From Siphonodentalium dalli (taxonomy: Eukaryota > Mollusca > Scaphopoda > Gadilida > Siphonodentaliidae): a DNA stretch of 64,000 nucleotides. Where the stretch lies: NCBI GenBank assembly GCA_032622095.1, contig CP136063.1:214347982-214411981 (forward strand), in the 5' to 3' direction. Below the pieces are notes generated by a model that made no database searches, had not been told where the DNA came from, and saw nothing but the letters and a program-made list of their open reading frames with translations. Made by a program: the position numbers and the translations under genes. Numbering within the stretch: the stretch's first letter is position 1; the number at the start of each line of letters is the position of its first letter. Shown piece by piece: positions 48,101 to 54,910 of this stretch.

Positions 48101-50598
48101 ATCACGTGATGGTGACGATGATGATGTTGATGACGACTACGATGATGATGACGATGTCGATGATGATGATGATGATGAAGCTGATGGTGACGTTCGCGCT
48201 GATGTTAATGCTGATTATTATTATTTGTGGTGATCAACAATCTTGGTACAATCCATGGAGTTACTCGTAACAGCACCAGAACAATTTCATGTTAAACGTA
48301 TCTATAGAAAACAACGTTCCGGTTGGCTTGTTTCGCGACTCTTGGTAGCGCAGTGACGTATTTTACGTGTGCCAATGACACCATGCTCAATTCAAAAATG
48401 TGTCCTCCTAAATGCGGCCGGTGCTGGTTAATCGAAAACTAAAGTTAACAGATCTCCGTCATTCAGAATGCGTGTTTCAACTTTAATTACAATCAGGGAC
48501 GTGGCTAGAGGGTCTACGTTGGGGATGTCCACTTTCCAACTGCACCCCTTCTCCCATTGAATCCGACCGAACACAAGTTTTGCATGATTCCATTTGCACC
48601 CCCTTGCACCTCAGTGCTCAGGTCTAATAGCCTATATATTGATAAACAATGGTTATATATACCAGGTATGAGAACATTCAGATATTTGAACCTGAAAATT
48701 GCATAAATCCTAACATCTCCAACTCCAGACATATGCACACGGCTATGGACAAGAGACCAGGACACACCGGGCCGACCATGGTTGTTTGGCCCGGAGTGAG
48801 AAAATTTTGGAAAACTAAACAAGAAAATCGCAAAATCCTAGCATCTAGACTGGCCTCAAGCTTTCCTAGTGTTGGAAATTTCAACCCTCATACTCACCAT
48901 TAGGTTTGAAATTTCTCCACTATTTTGCCAAATGTAGTAAAATATTGTTTTCTTAAACTAATTAGCAGTTTTGTATTGGCCATGGGAGAGGGACCATGAA
49001 AATTTTGAAATCTGAACAAGAACATCGCAAAATCCTAGCATCTAGATTAGCCTGAAGCCTTCCTAGAGTTGGAAATTTAAAATTTGACACCCACCACTTT
49101 AAGGTTGGAAACTTTCCAACTGATGGCAATTCCAATGACGAATGTTGACCAAATGTAGGGCAATATTGTTTTCTTAAATTAACTAGCAGTTTTTGACAGG
49201 CCACGGGGGAGGGACCAGGACACAAGCTTTCCAAGTGTTGGAAATTTGCAATCTGACGCACCCCCCCCCCCCCTCCTAAGGTTGGAAAATATCCAACAAA
49301 ATTTTGACAAAAAGTAGGAAAATATCTAAATATCGGCCTAAAAAAAAAAAAAATCCCCCAATAAATTGTTTGAAAATCAAACTACAAGAACATTTTCAAC
49401 CTATTGTTTGTGTGAAATTTCCAACTAATATTATGTCAGGTATGAAATTTCCAACTGTTGAAAAATTTGACCAAAGTTGGGGGATGAGACACCCCCAAAC
49501 CCCCCCCCCCCCCCCCCCTGTCACAACGTCCCTGATTACATTATTGAATGAGTACTCACTTGGTTTTAGGTTTGGCCACTCCCCTTGTGATAATCATTCA
49601 TCTGGCATGTGACGCGATTTCAACCAAACATCGTATTGCATTCAAGTTTGGATGCGCAAATATACATATGTGAGAGTGAATATTTTGTATAGACATTTAC
49701 CCTTTCTACATTAAAGCATCAGAGACGAGTAGTTATCCCATGGGAAATATTCAGATAATAAGTTCAACAAACGACCATAACTATTATCTTAACATTTCCC
49801 TCAATAAATCCTTTCAGTGCCAGGTCCGATTGTTGTATCAACCCATATACCCTGTGCCAATGCATTCTCTTATATATGCGAGTCGACCATAGGTCGCCTC
49901 GCATATATAAGAGAATGCATTGGCCTAACAATTTTTCATCATTTGTTATTATTTTTTACAATTTTTTACAATTTTAATAAAAAAAAATTCTTATATTCTT
50001 TAACAGACCTATTTTGTAGGTTTAGTGCCAGGGAATCTTACGTTTTTTCATGGGCATCAAAATTATTACTATGAATACTTGGTGATAGTTTTGAGTTATA
50101 ACATGCCCCTAAGGTTTTATCCAGTTTGTTTGTTTTTAAATTCGCTATAGCATGCTTAAGCATACCCAAAAAAAATTCAACCCAAAAACATCTATAAAAA
50201 AATATATATATATTTTTTTTTAGGGCCGATTTTACAGACCGTAAATTAGGTCCGATGAGATCGGCCCCTGGCTCTGAAAGGGTTAATAGGGTTCCTTCCG
50301 CACTTTTATTTATATGTCATCTGCTTCTATCACATGTACATCTCTGCAAATCAATAGTAGACCATCCCGATGTGCACAATTTTAACTGACTGGGAGAATA
50401 CATTTTGTATAAAGAGAGTTAACTTGGCTAATAACTATGGTTTCCATTTAAGAATGAGTACTCACTTGGTTTTAGGTTTGCCCATTCCCCCTGTTCAACT
50501 CGTTCATCTGTATACTGTAGCCCTCCAGCGGCACAGACTAACCGCATCAGCTCTCCTCTACCACGAAGGTTAAAATAGGTTATCTTATACGTTGGCAT
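32974..50598 (-). CDS. GSTS: Sigma-class glutathione S-transferase (HPGDS-like), five coding exons
   Basis: Joining 50,466-50,598, 43,985-44,077, 35,576-35,691, 33,780-33,887 and 32,974-33,138 gives 615 nt (204 aa plus stop), the usual sigma GST length, with consistent phases (1, 1, 0, 0) and GT-AG borders. The enzyme conjugates glutathione to electrophiles. Vertebrate relatives isomerise prostaglandin H2 to D2, and molluscan relatives were recruited as S-crystallins. It is a cytosolic dimer. The thioredoxin-like domain (residues 1 to ~75) has catalytic Tyr8, Arg14, Trp39, Lys43, cis-Pro52 (GQLP) and glutathione-binding Gln63-Ser64. The all-helical domain has the TWAD N-capping box near residues 152-155. 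Glu55 of HPGDS is Val here. Introns are 6.4, 8.3, 1.7 and 0.64 kb and full of mobile elements. The start is MPTYK by homology; the open frame upstream is 5' UTR. Confidence 0.93.
33780..33887 (-). CDS. GSTS: GST gene exon 4
   Basis: 108 nt in phase 0, from a TTTTACAG acceptor to a GTAAGTAT donor. Encodes AKNLTAFNEYAPGILKALEK through KNSGFFIASG, helices 4-5 of the C-terminal domain and the loop before the TWAD capping box. Confidence 0.92.
34114..34200. repeat. 21-bp minisatellite in GST intron 3
   Basis: Four near-perfect copies of CACTTGGCTATCTGTTTTAAA at 34,114, 34,135, 34,156 and 34,177, embedded in a broader region (34,000-34,340) of looser variants rich in GTTTAAAC and AGTTAGCTAT. Confidence 0.9.
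34859..35136. mobile_element. Palindromic TA-type MITE, copy 1 (GST intron 3)
   Basis: Ends are TAATGCCCTAATTAATCGAC and, reverse complemented from the right, CAGTAATGCCCTAATTAATC, next to TA. The left ~107 bp form a near-perfect hairpin with later sequence. An extra direct copy of the arm (34,966 to about 35,030) sits in the middle. The ends suit a Tc1/mariner-type MITE. Confidence 0.75.
35303..35533. mobile_element. TA-flanked MITE, copy 2 (GST intron 3)
   Basis: 231 bp, flanked by TA at 35,301-35,302 and 35,534-35,535. Inverted ends CAGTAATGCTCTAAATAATC and CAGTAATTCTCTAAATAATC. Inside are two direct copies of the GATGAATGGCAACAAGCCAT arm instead of a full hairpin. It lies 43 bp from the GST exon 3 donor. 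Confidence 0.8.
35576..35691 (-). CDS. GSTS: GST gene exon 3
   Basis: 116 nt, from a TTTTCAG acceptor to a GTATGT donor. Encodes (G)LAGKTDLEKFQANIIADTV through FMFEQDAEKK, the first helices of the C-terminal domain. It enters in phase 1 and leaves in phase 0, matching its neighbours. Confidence 0.92.
35702..35730. repeat. (ATGAT)n pentanucleotide repeat
   Basis: About five copies of GATAT/ATGAT beside the exon 3 acceptor of the GST gene, in intron 2. Confidence 0.85.
36422..36847 (+). mobile_element. TTAA MITE family F, copy 1 (GST intron 2)
   Basis: 426 bp between TTAA at 36,418-36,421 and 36,848-36,851. Ends AGCCACATGG and, reverse complemented, ACGGACATGG. Other copies are at 51,677-52,638 (inverted), 52,823-53,258, 60,430-60,768 (inverted) and about 60,849-61,215 (inverted). 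The ORFs of 74 and 96 codons here are not conserved between copies. Confidence 0.8.
37500..37720. mobile_element. ~330-bp hairpin MITE, left half
   Basis: Homologous to 32,075-32,290, including the ATGTAGATAATCTGCTTA hairpin arm and ACAAATAAGCCAAC. It is cut at 37,716-37,720 (TACGC) by the 6-kb foldback element and resumes at 43,790. Confidence 0.7.
37740..37945. repeat. ~21-bp GACGAGTTTTGTAGTAA minisatellite, left outer arm
   Basis: About nine degenerate copies with variable linkers (AATC, AATTT, CTC). Mirrored at 43,568-43,780. Confidence 0.85.
38031..39645. repeat. ~150-bp tandem units, left arm of the foldback
   Basis: Unit markers (GACGTTAATGACGTTG or close) lie at about 38,031, 38,172, 38,323, 38,476, 38,694, 38,845, 38,998, 39,128, 39,280, 39,433 and 39,580. 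Two unit types alternate. Type 1 contains GAGCGAAACTTCGTACCTAG. Type 2 contains CGAAACTTGGTACATAGACG. Together they make a ~304-bp higher-order dimer. The 218-bp interval before 38,694 contains a spliced-in partial type 1 unit; the 130-bp interval before 39,128 is a deletion. Confidence 0.9.
39646..41030 (-). pseudogene. Degraded LINE fragment in the foldback core
   Basis: On the minus strand, broken frames read FNYLGVIFCRSGSFLTMKKH (about 40,890-40,830), then PILLYGCEVWG, SVHLKFCKILL, then SYMVYGELGRFHVEIDIKLR (about 40,600), then WSRLIHSNNK, a typical LINE region between RT and zinc knuckle. Several frameshifts and stops are present. The 3' end lies at 39,646-39,675 with AATAAACTATCTATCT. 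It is more decayed than the LINEs at 1-9.9 kb. Confidence 0.7.
41298..42162. repeat. Nested palindrome with ~21-bp minisatellite core
   Basis: Left arm 41,298-41,465 (AAGTGCCGAAAAGTCTGAACC through AAGTCCACACGGGCATAC) is repeated in reverse complement at about 41,990-42,162. Between them lie 41,468-41,990, made of the same GACGAGTTTTGTAGTAA minisatellite as the outer arms, switching orientation near 41,545, 41,770 and 41,925. The large ORFs here simply reflect the repeat unit. Confidence 0.85.
42232..43480. repeat. ~150-bp tandem units, right arm of the foldback
   Basis: About nine reverse-oriented copies of the units in the left arm, with marker CAACGTCATTAACGTCAGAACG near 42,250, 42,400, 42,553, 42,703, 42,860, 43,010, 43,160, 43,315 and 43,466. 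Types 1 and 2 alternate here too. Flanked on the right by the spacer (CCACCACACAAAC...AAACTGACTAAAAATTG) that mirrors 37,946-38,030. Confidence 0.9.
43568..43780. repeat. ~21-bp minisatellite, right outer arm
   Basis: Mirror image of 37,740-37,945: TTACTACAAAACTCGTC-type copies running to the CGGCGTAACA terminus. Confidence 0.85.
43790..43920. mobile_element. ~330-bp hairpin MITE, right half
   Basis: Continues the element interrupted at 37,720. Its GGTCGATAATGTGCGTATTTGCGCGAGG end matches 32,362-32,398. Confidence 0.65.
43985..44077 (-). CDS. GSTS: GST gene exon 2
   Basis: 93 nt, from a TTTATTTCCAG acceptor to a GTTCGT donor (weaker than consensus). Encodes (N)TPLGQLPLLVVDGV through QSFSGARYLAGRA. 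It contains cis-Pro52 and the Gln63-Ser64 pair that bind glutathione. Phase 1 in and out. The 6-kb foldback begins 195 nt into the following intron. Confidence 0.92.
44200..45210. other. Non-coding part of GST intron 1
   Basis: AT-rich with no recognised element or ORF of note. Confidence 0.4.
45217..45346. repeat. CGGTCC-rich palindromic block
   Basis: 130 bp with many CCGGTCC and GGACCGG motifs in both orientations, including CCGCGGTCC on both sides of ACCCCTGG. Strong self-pairing is expected. The GGGGTGGACCGCGG core resembles some hAT element ends, but no element could be delimited. Confidence 0.6.
45595..46060. repeat. Degenerate repeat with many TCAAGGTCA half-sites
   Basis: Three to four diverged units, each with CGATGAAACTTGGTA-like text, a GTGACC block and AGGTCA motifs in both orientations. 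TGACCTTGACCTT occurs near 45,682 and 45,872, and TTCAAGGTCAAA near 45,709, 45,769 and 46,025, with variants near 45,898 and 45,999. TCAAGGTCA is the monomer site for SF-1/ERR-type nuclear receptors. Binding is inference only. Confidence 0.6.
46513..47290. mobile_element. PIF/Harbinger-like element with MADF-gene remnant
   Basis: Inverted ends of ~110 bp: GGTCAATCCACACCGGACG on the left and, reverse complemented, GGGTCAATCCACACCGGGCG on the right, both continuing through GCGCGCGATT and CACACCGAAAGCGACT. Near 46,792 a broken start reads VAEDFSDMLITEVQ then stop, resembling the opening of the MADF-domain protein that accompanies Harbinger transposases. The rest of the gene is deleted, so the copy is non-autonomous. 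Confidence 0.7.
47860..48235. repeat. (GAT)n trinucleotide repeat
   Basis: About 370 bp of imperfect GATGAT, GACGAT and GGTGAT repeats on the plus strand. The ORFs on both strands are repeat artefacts. Confidence 0.9.
48494..49534. mobile_element. hAT-like non-autonomous element, complete
   Basis: Ends CAGGGACGTGGCTAG and, reverse complemented, CAGGGACGTTGTGACAG. Flanks ATTACAAT (48,486-48,493) and ATTACATT (49,535-49,542) make an 8-bp target-site duplication with one mismatch, as expected for hAT. Inside are three diverged ~190-bp tandem copies (about 48,785, 48,978 and 49,198) with CGCAAAATCCTAGCATCTAG and GTTGGAAATTT. There are poly-C runs near the right end. No transposase. Confidence 0.75.
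49560..49604 (-). pseudogene. Broken partial copy of GST exon 1
   Basis: 45 bp match the 3' end of exon 1 at 50,466-50,510, and the adjacent donor region GTGAGTACTCATTC is identical. In the exon frame it reads DE, stop, LSQGEWPNLKP, so it is non-functional. The 5' half of the exon is absent. A hAT-like element ends 26 bp away. Confidence 0.75.
49810..50282. mobile_element. piggyBac-like MITE, copy without nested insertion
   Basis: Reverse-oriented relative of 22,753-23,666. The right end is CTCTGAAAGGG next to TTAA at 50,283-50,286. The left end is CCTTTCAGTGCCAGGTCCG with a degraded flank. A nearly perfect hairpin with ~33-bp arms lies at 49,857-49,925. The single TTAA in ATGCTTAAGCAT near 50,156 is the empty target of the nested MITE. 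Confidence 0.8.
50466..50598 (-). CDS. GSTS: GST gene exon 1 (first coding exon)
   Basis: 133 nt ending at a GTGAGTACT donor in phase 1. Encodes MPTYKITYFNLRGRGELMRL through QGEWANLKP. Catalytic Tyr8, Arg14, Trp39 and Lys43 are all present. The ATG sits in AAACATGCC. The frame stays open upstream for 38 codons without GST similarity, so the MPTYK start is preferred. Confidence 0.93.
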
Positions 50599-50752
50599 GT
50601 TTTTTATATAATAAACTAAAATATATTCGCAAGAAAGAGCATCTGTCTCCAACCAAAGCCAACACAAGACGAATGACCTACAATTAAACGCAAGGACAAA
50701 ACTATACTCCAATTAATACGAGTCTCGATTTGGTTAGGCGTCGGCGCGGTCG

Positions 50753-50759
50753 ATATATA
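50753..50759 (-). promoter_or_regulatory. Candidate TATA box of the GST gene
   Basis: TATATAT on the minus strand in CCATCCTATATATCG, about 155 nt upstream of the ATG. It would place a start site near 50,725 with a ~125-nt 5' UTR. Other AT-rich candidates closer to the ATG (TTATTATATAAAA) lie too near the start codon. Confidence 0.35.
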
Positions 50760-50829
50760 GGATGGTTGTTTTGTGGAAATACAAAGTGAATGCCTTCCTC
50801 GTTCAGGATGCATGTCCACTATAGATAGT

Positions 50830-51672
50830 ACGATATCACAACCGATGTGAACAATGTAAACATTGTAATACGTTAGCCGAAATCACTGCATTGGCGTAAT
50901 TGACATATTTAGCATAATACTACTGATAAGAAACAAAGCTTATATAGTAGACGTAATTATTTCTTGTGAGAAAAGAGTGATGTTTAAAAGTAAAGCTCAC
51001 AATCGAGAGCGCTCTTCATTATCTACCGGTGTGGGCGACAGACGCTCTTTATATAAGCGGCAATTGTCAGTAGTAGTTTATTATGCGAAACGTGTCTATT
51101 ATAATGTTTCTTTACGTTTCGAATGTTCGTGGGTTTGACCCTCAAATTTACAATTATAAGACAATATATACAGCCATATACGTCAAACACGCACATTTCG
51201 TATCCACAAATGTTCTATACATGTAACTATGTAAGTAGTCGTCACTTTGATTGTCTAAGATCACCACCATTCAACGATATCGTAGTTTATATGATCGTAT
51301 ATCGAATGTTATCGTCAAATCGTATGTCACATAAATTGTCTTTCATTCCACAGGAGCTTGTCGTTAAGAAGAATGAGCAAACGTTAAGCATACAATTAAA
51401 ACGAGCCTATCATTTTAACAAACGTATCTTTAATGTCATAATACTGCGAAAGGATGTCATCTAAATAGAATGCTATATTTTACAAATCTGGCACAAAATT
51501 ATCCGTTAGACTGTTTGACTACAAAACGTTGTTCGGTCACAATACTTCTATTACCAGAGAAAACCGCACACGAACGATTCCAAACATGGAATTACCGATA
51601 GTTAACACACTGTCAAAGAAACCTTCACATAGCTTGACAGACCTATGTCAATGGACCCAAATACATTGTACA
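50830..51672. other. Region upstream of the GST gene
   Basis: No recognised gene. A 113-codon plus-strand ORF at 51,123-51,464 has no similarity I recognise and ordinary AT-rich composition. Confidence 0.35.
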
Positions 51673-51676
51673 TTAA

Positions 51677-52638
51677 ACGGACATGGCTCATTCGAACCTC
51701 ATTGTTTTTCTACGTAATTTGGAGCGACGGATACGATAGGTCGATAAATAAACGAACTATTTATATACCGGCTTCATATATGCTCTGAGAAACACTTGCC
51801 AAAGTCACAGCCATTTTTCAGCCGTTTTCAACATTTCGCCAGAAGTAAGACAAACACTCTTTATTGCTACCATATCAGGAATAGACTATCATCAAACGCT
51901 CTTTTCTGTTCCATATCGCGCATATGGCTGTTTTGTGTTTGGGACGCAAACACCGTATTCATAGTTGTATTTTTGATTACTTCAATGCGTCTTTTTGCGC
52001 TACATTATGCTCGTACACTCTTAGAACAAATGTGTATAAATACTACACAAAATGTGTTACATTTGATCTTAAACAAAATTGTGTAGAAATGACACATGAC
52101 ATATAATTATTAAATGTGTCTGTGGAATATCATCAACGTTGAATATGATTGAATATGTGAGTGTATCATAGTTATTGGATGAAATGTGTTCTATTGGAGA
52201 CACACAACTCGTAAAGGCTACCACAGACCAAGCAATTGGCAGCAGCTTTAAATTTTGTTATACACTATGTTTGTGTAAAAACTGAACAACACATAATTGT
52301 GTAGCACAAAGTTTTAAAGCAGCTGCCAATTGTTTATTATGGCAGCTTTTACGAGGTTTGTGTCTCAAATAGAACATATCTCATCTATTAAATATAATAT
52401 ACTCACATATTCACTCATATTCAATGTTGAGAAAATTCCACCGACAGATTTATGTCATGTAGCATTTCTGCACAATTTTGTTTTAAGATCAAATGTAACA
52501 CATATTGTGTAGTATTTATACACATTTGTTCTAAGAGTGTAGAACGGTAGTTCAAATATTTATCAAACTGTTTCGATACTGAGAAAAATTCAAAAGCGAA
52601 TAGTATGTGTATTATGGAGCGAAAACCGCAATGTGGCT
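51677..52638 (-). mobile_element. TTAA MITE family F, copy 2, interrupted
   Basis: TTAA at 51,673-51,676 and 52,639-52,642. Inverted relative to 36,422-36,847. Split by a 524-bp palindromic MITE at 52,016-52,539. Confidence 0.8.
52016..52539. mobile_element. 524-bp full-palindrome MITE with TA target duplication
   Basis: TA at 52,014-52,015 and 52,540-52,541. Ends CACTCTTAGAACAAATGTGT, continuing as near-complete inverted arms of ~260 bp each around a centre near 52,280. The homologous position in the family F copy near 61,167 (GCTCGTAGAA) has a single TA. TA duplication with these ends suits a Tc1/mariner-related MITE. Confidence 0.85.
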
Positions 52639-52822
52639 TTAATTGAATCCCAGTCTCCACTCATTCCTATAGTATTTCAAAAAATATTTGCTAATTGTTT
52701 TCATGATATTATAGTAGCATATAGTGTATCAGACTTGCTTTATTCAGGGGCATATTTATCGTGTAAATAGTGTATATGCATGTTTGTCAACACTAATCTA
52801 TTCAAGATTGAGTTATCATTAA

Positions 52823-53258
52823 AGGCACATGTTTAGAGTTTACGCACCAAATTACACCTAATAATATTCGCTTTTGAATTTTACAGGTATCGAAATAGAT
52901 CGATACATACTTGAACTACCATACTGTCACATAACGACGAATTTGAGTCATAAGAATACCACGTTAAATACGGCGTTTGGGTTCCAAACAAATAACAGCC
53001 ATGTGCACGGCATGAAACAGCAAATTGCGTGCCGTGCTGGTCAATTCATGATGTGGTATATATATAAATAAAGAGCGTTTATTTCATTTATGTGGGAAAA
53101 AATGAAAAAAGCTGGAAATGACTGTGACCATGATAAGTATTGTTCAGAGCATATGAAGCCAGTATATAAATATTTCGTGTATTTGTCAACCTATTTTATA
53201 CTTTTTTTTCCAAATTACTTTTATAAAAAATTTGGAAGTTCGAATGATCCATGTCCGT
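52823..53258 (+). mobile_element. TTAA MITE family F, copy 3
   Basis: 436 bp between TTAA at 52,819-52,822 and 53,259-53,262. Its left end AGGCACATG is closer to the AGGCACGTG end of the 494-bp MITE than other copies are, which suggests the two TTAA families share ancestry. Confidence 0.75.
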
Positions 53259-53379
53259 TTAAATACTATAAAACATGAGAATAAGCGTATTAGGAAATGT
53301 GGAGGTCCTTTAATGACTATAATTCCCCTTTCCATTATAGAACTAACACTATAAACCTAGAGGAACGACATGCCCATAG

Positions 53380-53735
53380 CATAACACACCGGGCGCGAGC
53401 GAGCGATTTTTACGGCCGTTTTCTGACGTCCTAAAGGTTGTTCGACACCGGGCGCGAGCGAGCGATTATAACGGCCGTTTTCTAACGTCCGTAGCAGTTC
53501 AAAGCGTGCGATTTTTATGTTCACACCGCAAGCGACCGACTCGCTGACCACGAGGCGATTATAGCAGTGATTTTATGCTTCGTCGAATTCTCGCTTTGTT
53601 GCAAACCAGCGAGATAATTGGACGGCTCTCAAATAGGGTGTTTATACGACCGTAGTTTTTCTATTTGATGACGGCACACTGATTTGTCGCCGCGATAATG
53701 GAGGACTTTAGCGAGAGGCTAATAATCGAAGTATG
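53380..53735 (+). mobile_element. PIF/Harbinger-like fragment with MADF start
   Basis: ACACCGGGCGCGAGCGAGCG occurs twice (about 53,385 and 53,441), a partial tandem duplication of the end. The rest follows 46,513-46,800. At 53,698 an intact ATG opens MEDFSERLIIEV, the expected MADF N-terminus, before the sequence runs into a GTCTGTATG repeat. Truncated on the right. Confidence 0.65.
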
Positions 53736-53739
53736 TACA

Positions 53740-53850
53740 ACGCCATGTGTGTCTGTATGGCACACGTGTGTCTGTATGACTGTGTGTGTCTGTATGACTG
53801 TATGTATGTATGGATGTATGCCATGTGTGTTTGTGTGACTGTATGTCTCT
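53740..53850. repeat. Degenerate TGTGTGTCTGTATG repeat
   Basis: Imperfect (TGTGTCTGTATGAC)n and GTATGTATGTATG tract following the Harbinger fragment. Confidence 0.75.
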
Positions 53851-54119
53851 ATATATGACCAAATAATTAAACCATTTATGTTTGTGATTTTTCGTGACTG
53901 AAATTCCACCTTAGATTACTATATTCAGTTTATTCCTTGTAAAGAACTAAAATCATGGACCGTATAATCTGCTCCATTGGCTGGTGAATTATATTTTGGT
54001 ATAATCAGGGGAAATGATAAAGAATATAACGAGGCTAGTTCATTCCAAAAGACGTTGTGGTAAACATGAGACAATGCATTCATCAACTAATAATAATTGC
54101 GTATTACCGGGTGGGTGCA

Positions 54120-54910
54120 CTATTATAACTAATGTGCAGAAACGATTACACATTAAATGTGTAAACCCGGTTAATACACATAGCAATGTGTAGTTTTACA
54201 TACAAATACATTGACCAAGTGCCGTTCTACACATAATGTGTACATTTTATTACACACACTTGTGTAAGAACGTAGAGCGTGCGCATTGCGTGCCTTCAGT
54301 TTCATAGTCTGCTACATGACGACGATATTGTTTGAGTATATGTTTTGGAATACAATTTACTACTGTCTCAATACCCATGTAATTTGAGTGACGAGAATAA
54401 ACAAATTGTAGACAAGGAATGTAATTCAGAATTCCGACTTGTGAGTACTGTATTAATGATATATGAGGATATATATGTTAAAACTTTCATGAAGAATACT
54501 GCTCTTACTCTTGTTTATATGATTGTTGTAATACGTTAATACTAATCACGTGCAACCACGCCACGACCATGATTTGTTCATTTAAAACGAAAACTCACAC
54601 ATGACAGAGCAAAATATTACGCACCATTGTACGCCATGAAAGTTTTAACATATAAATCTCCATTTGCCATGAATACTATATACCCACAGTTCGAAATACT
54701 GAACTTTACATTCTTGTCTACGATATATATGTGTAAGAATTTACACAAAATGTGTAAGGCATAGGTGTTGATTTTATGCACACCAGTGTGAATAAATGTG
54801 TATAAATTGACCCATTTATTGTTTAAAATATGTTTAAGATAAACAATGAATAATGGTTGTGTAGCATGCAGGGCTACACGTTGTGTGTAGAAAAATTTCA
54901 GAGTTGGCAT
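54120..54910. other. Region with many TGTGTA/TACACA motifs
   Basis: Short inverted motifs (TACACATAATGTGTA, TTACACAAAATGTGTAAG) cluster near 54,150-54,260 and 54,710-54,890. They recall the ends of the palindromic MITE at 52,016 but I could not delimit an element. No gene. Confidence 0.35.

Noticed and set aside
48649-49261. ORFs of 68-102 codons in the hAT-like element
   Set aside because: They overlap on both strands, follow the internal tandem repeat and show no transposase motif.
50599-50712. Upstream in-frame extension of GST exon 1 starting MEYSFVLAF
   Set aside because: No similarity to GSTs, which begin at MPTYK-type starts. The extension lies in a probable 5' UTR.
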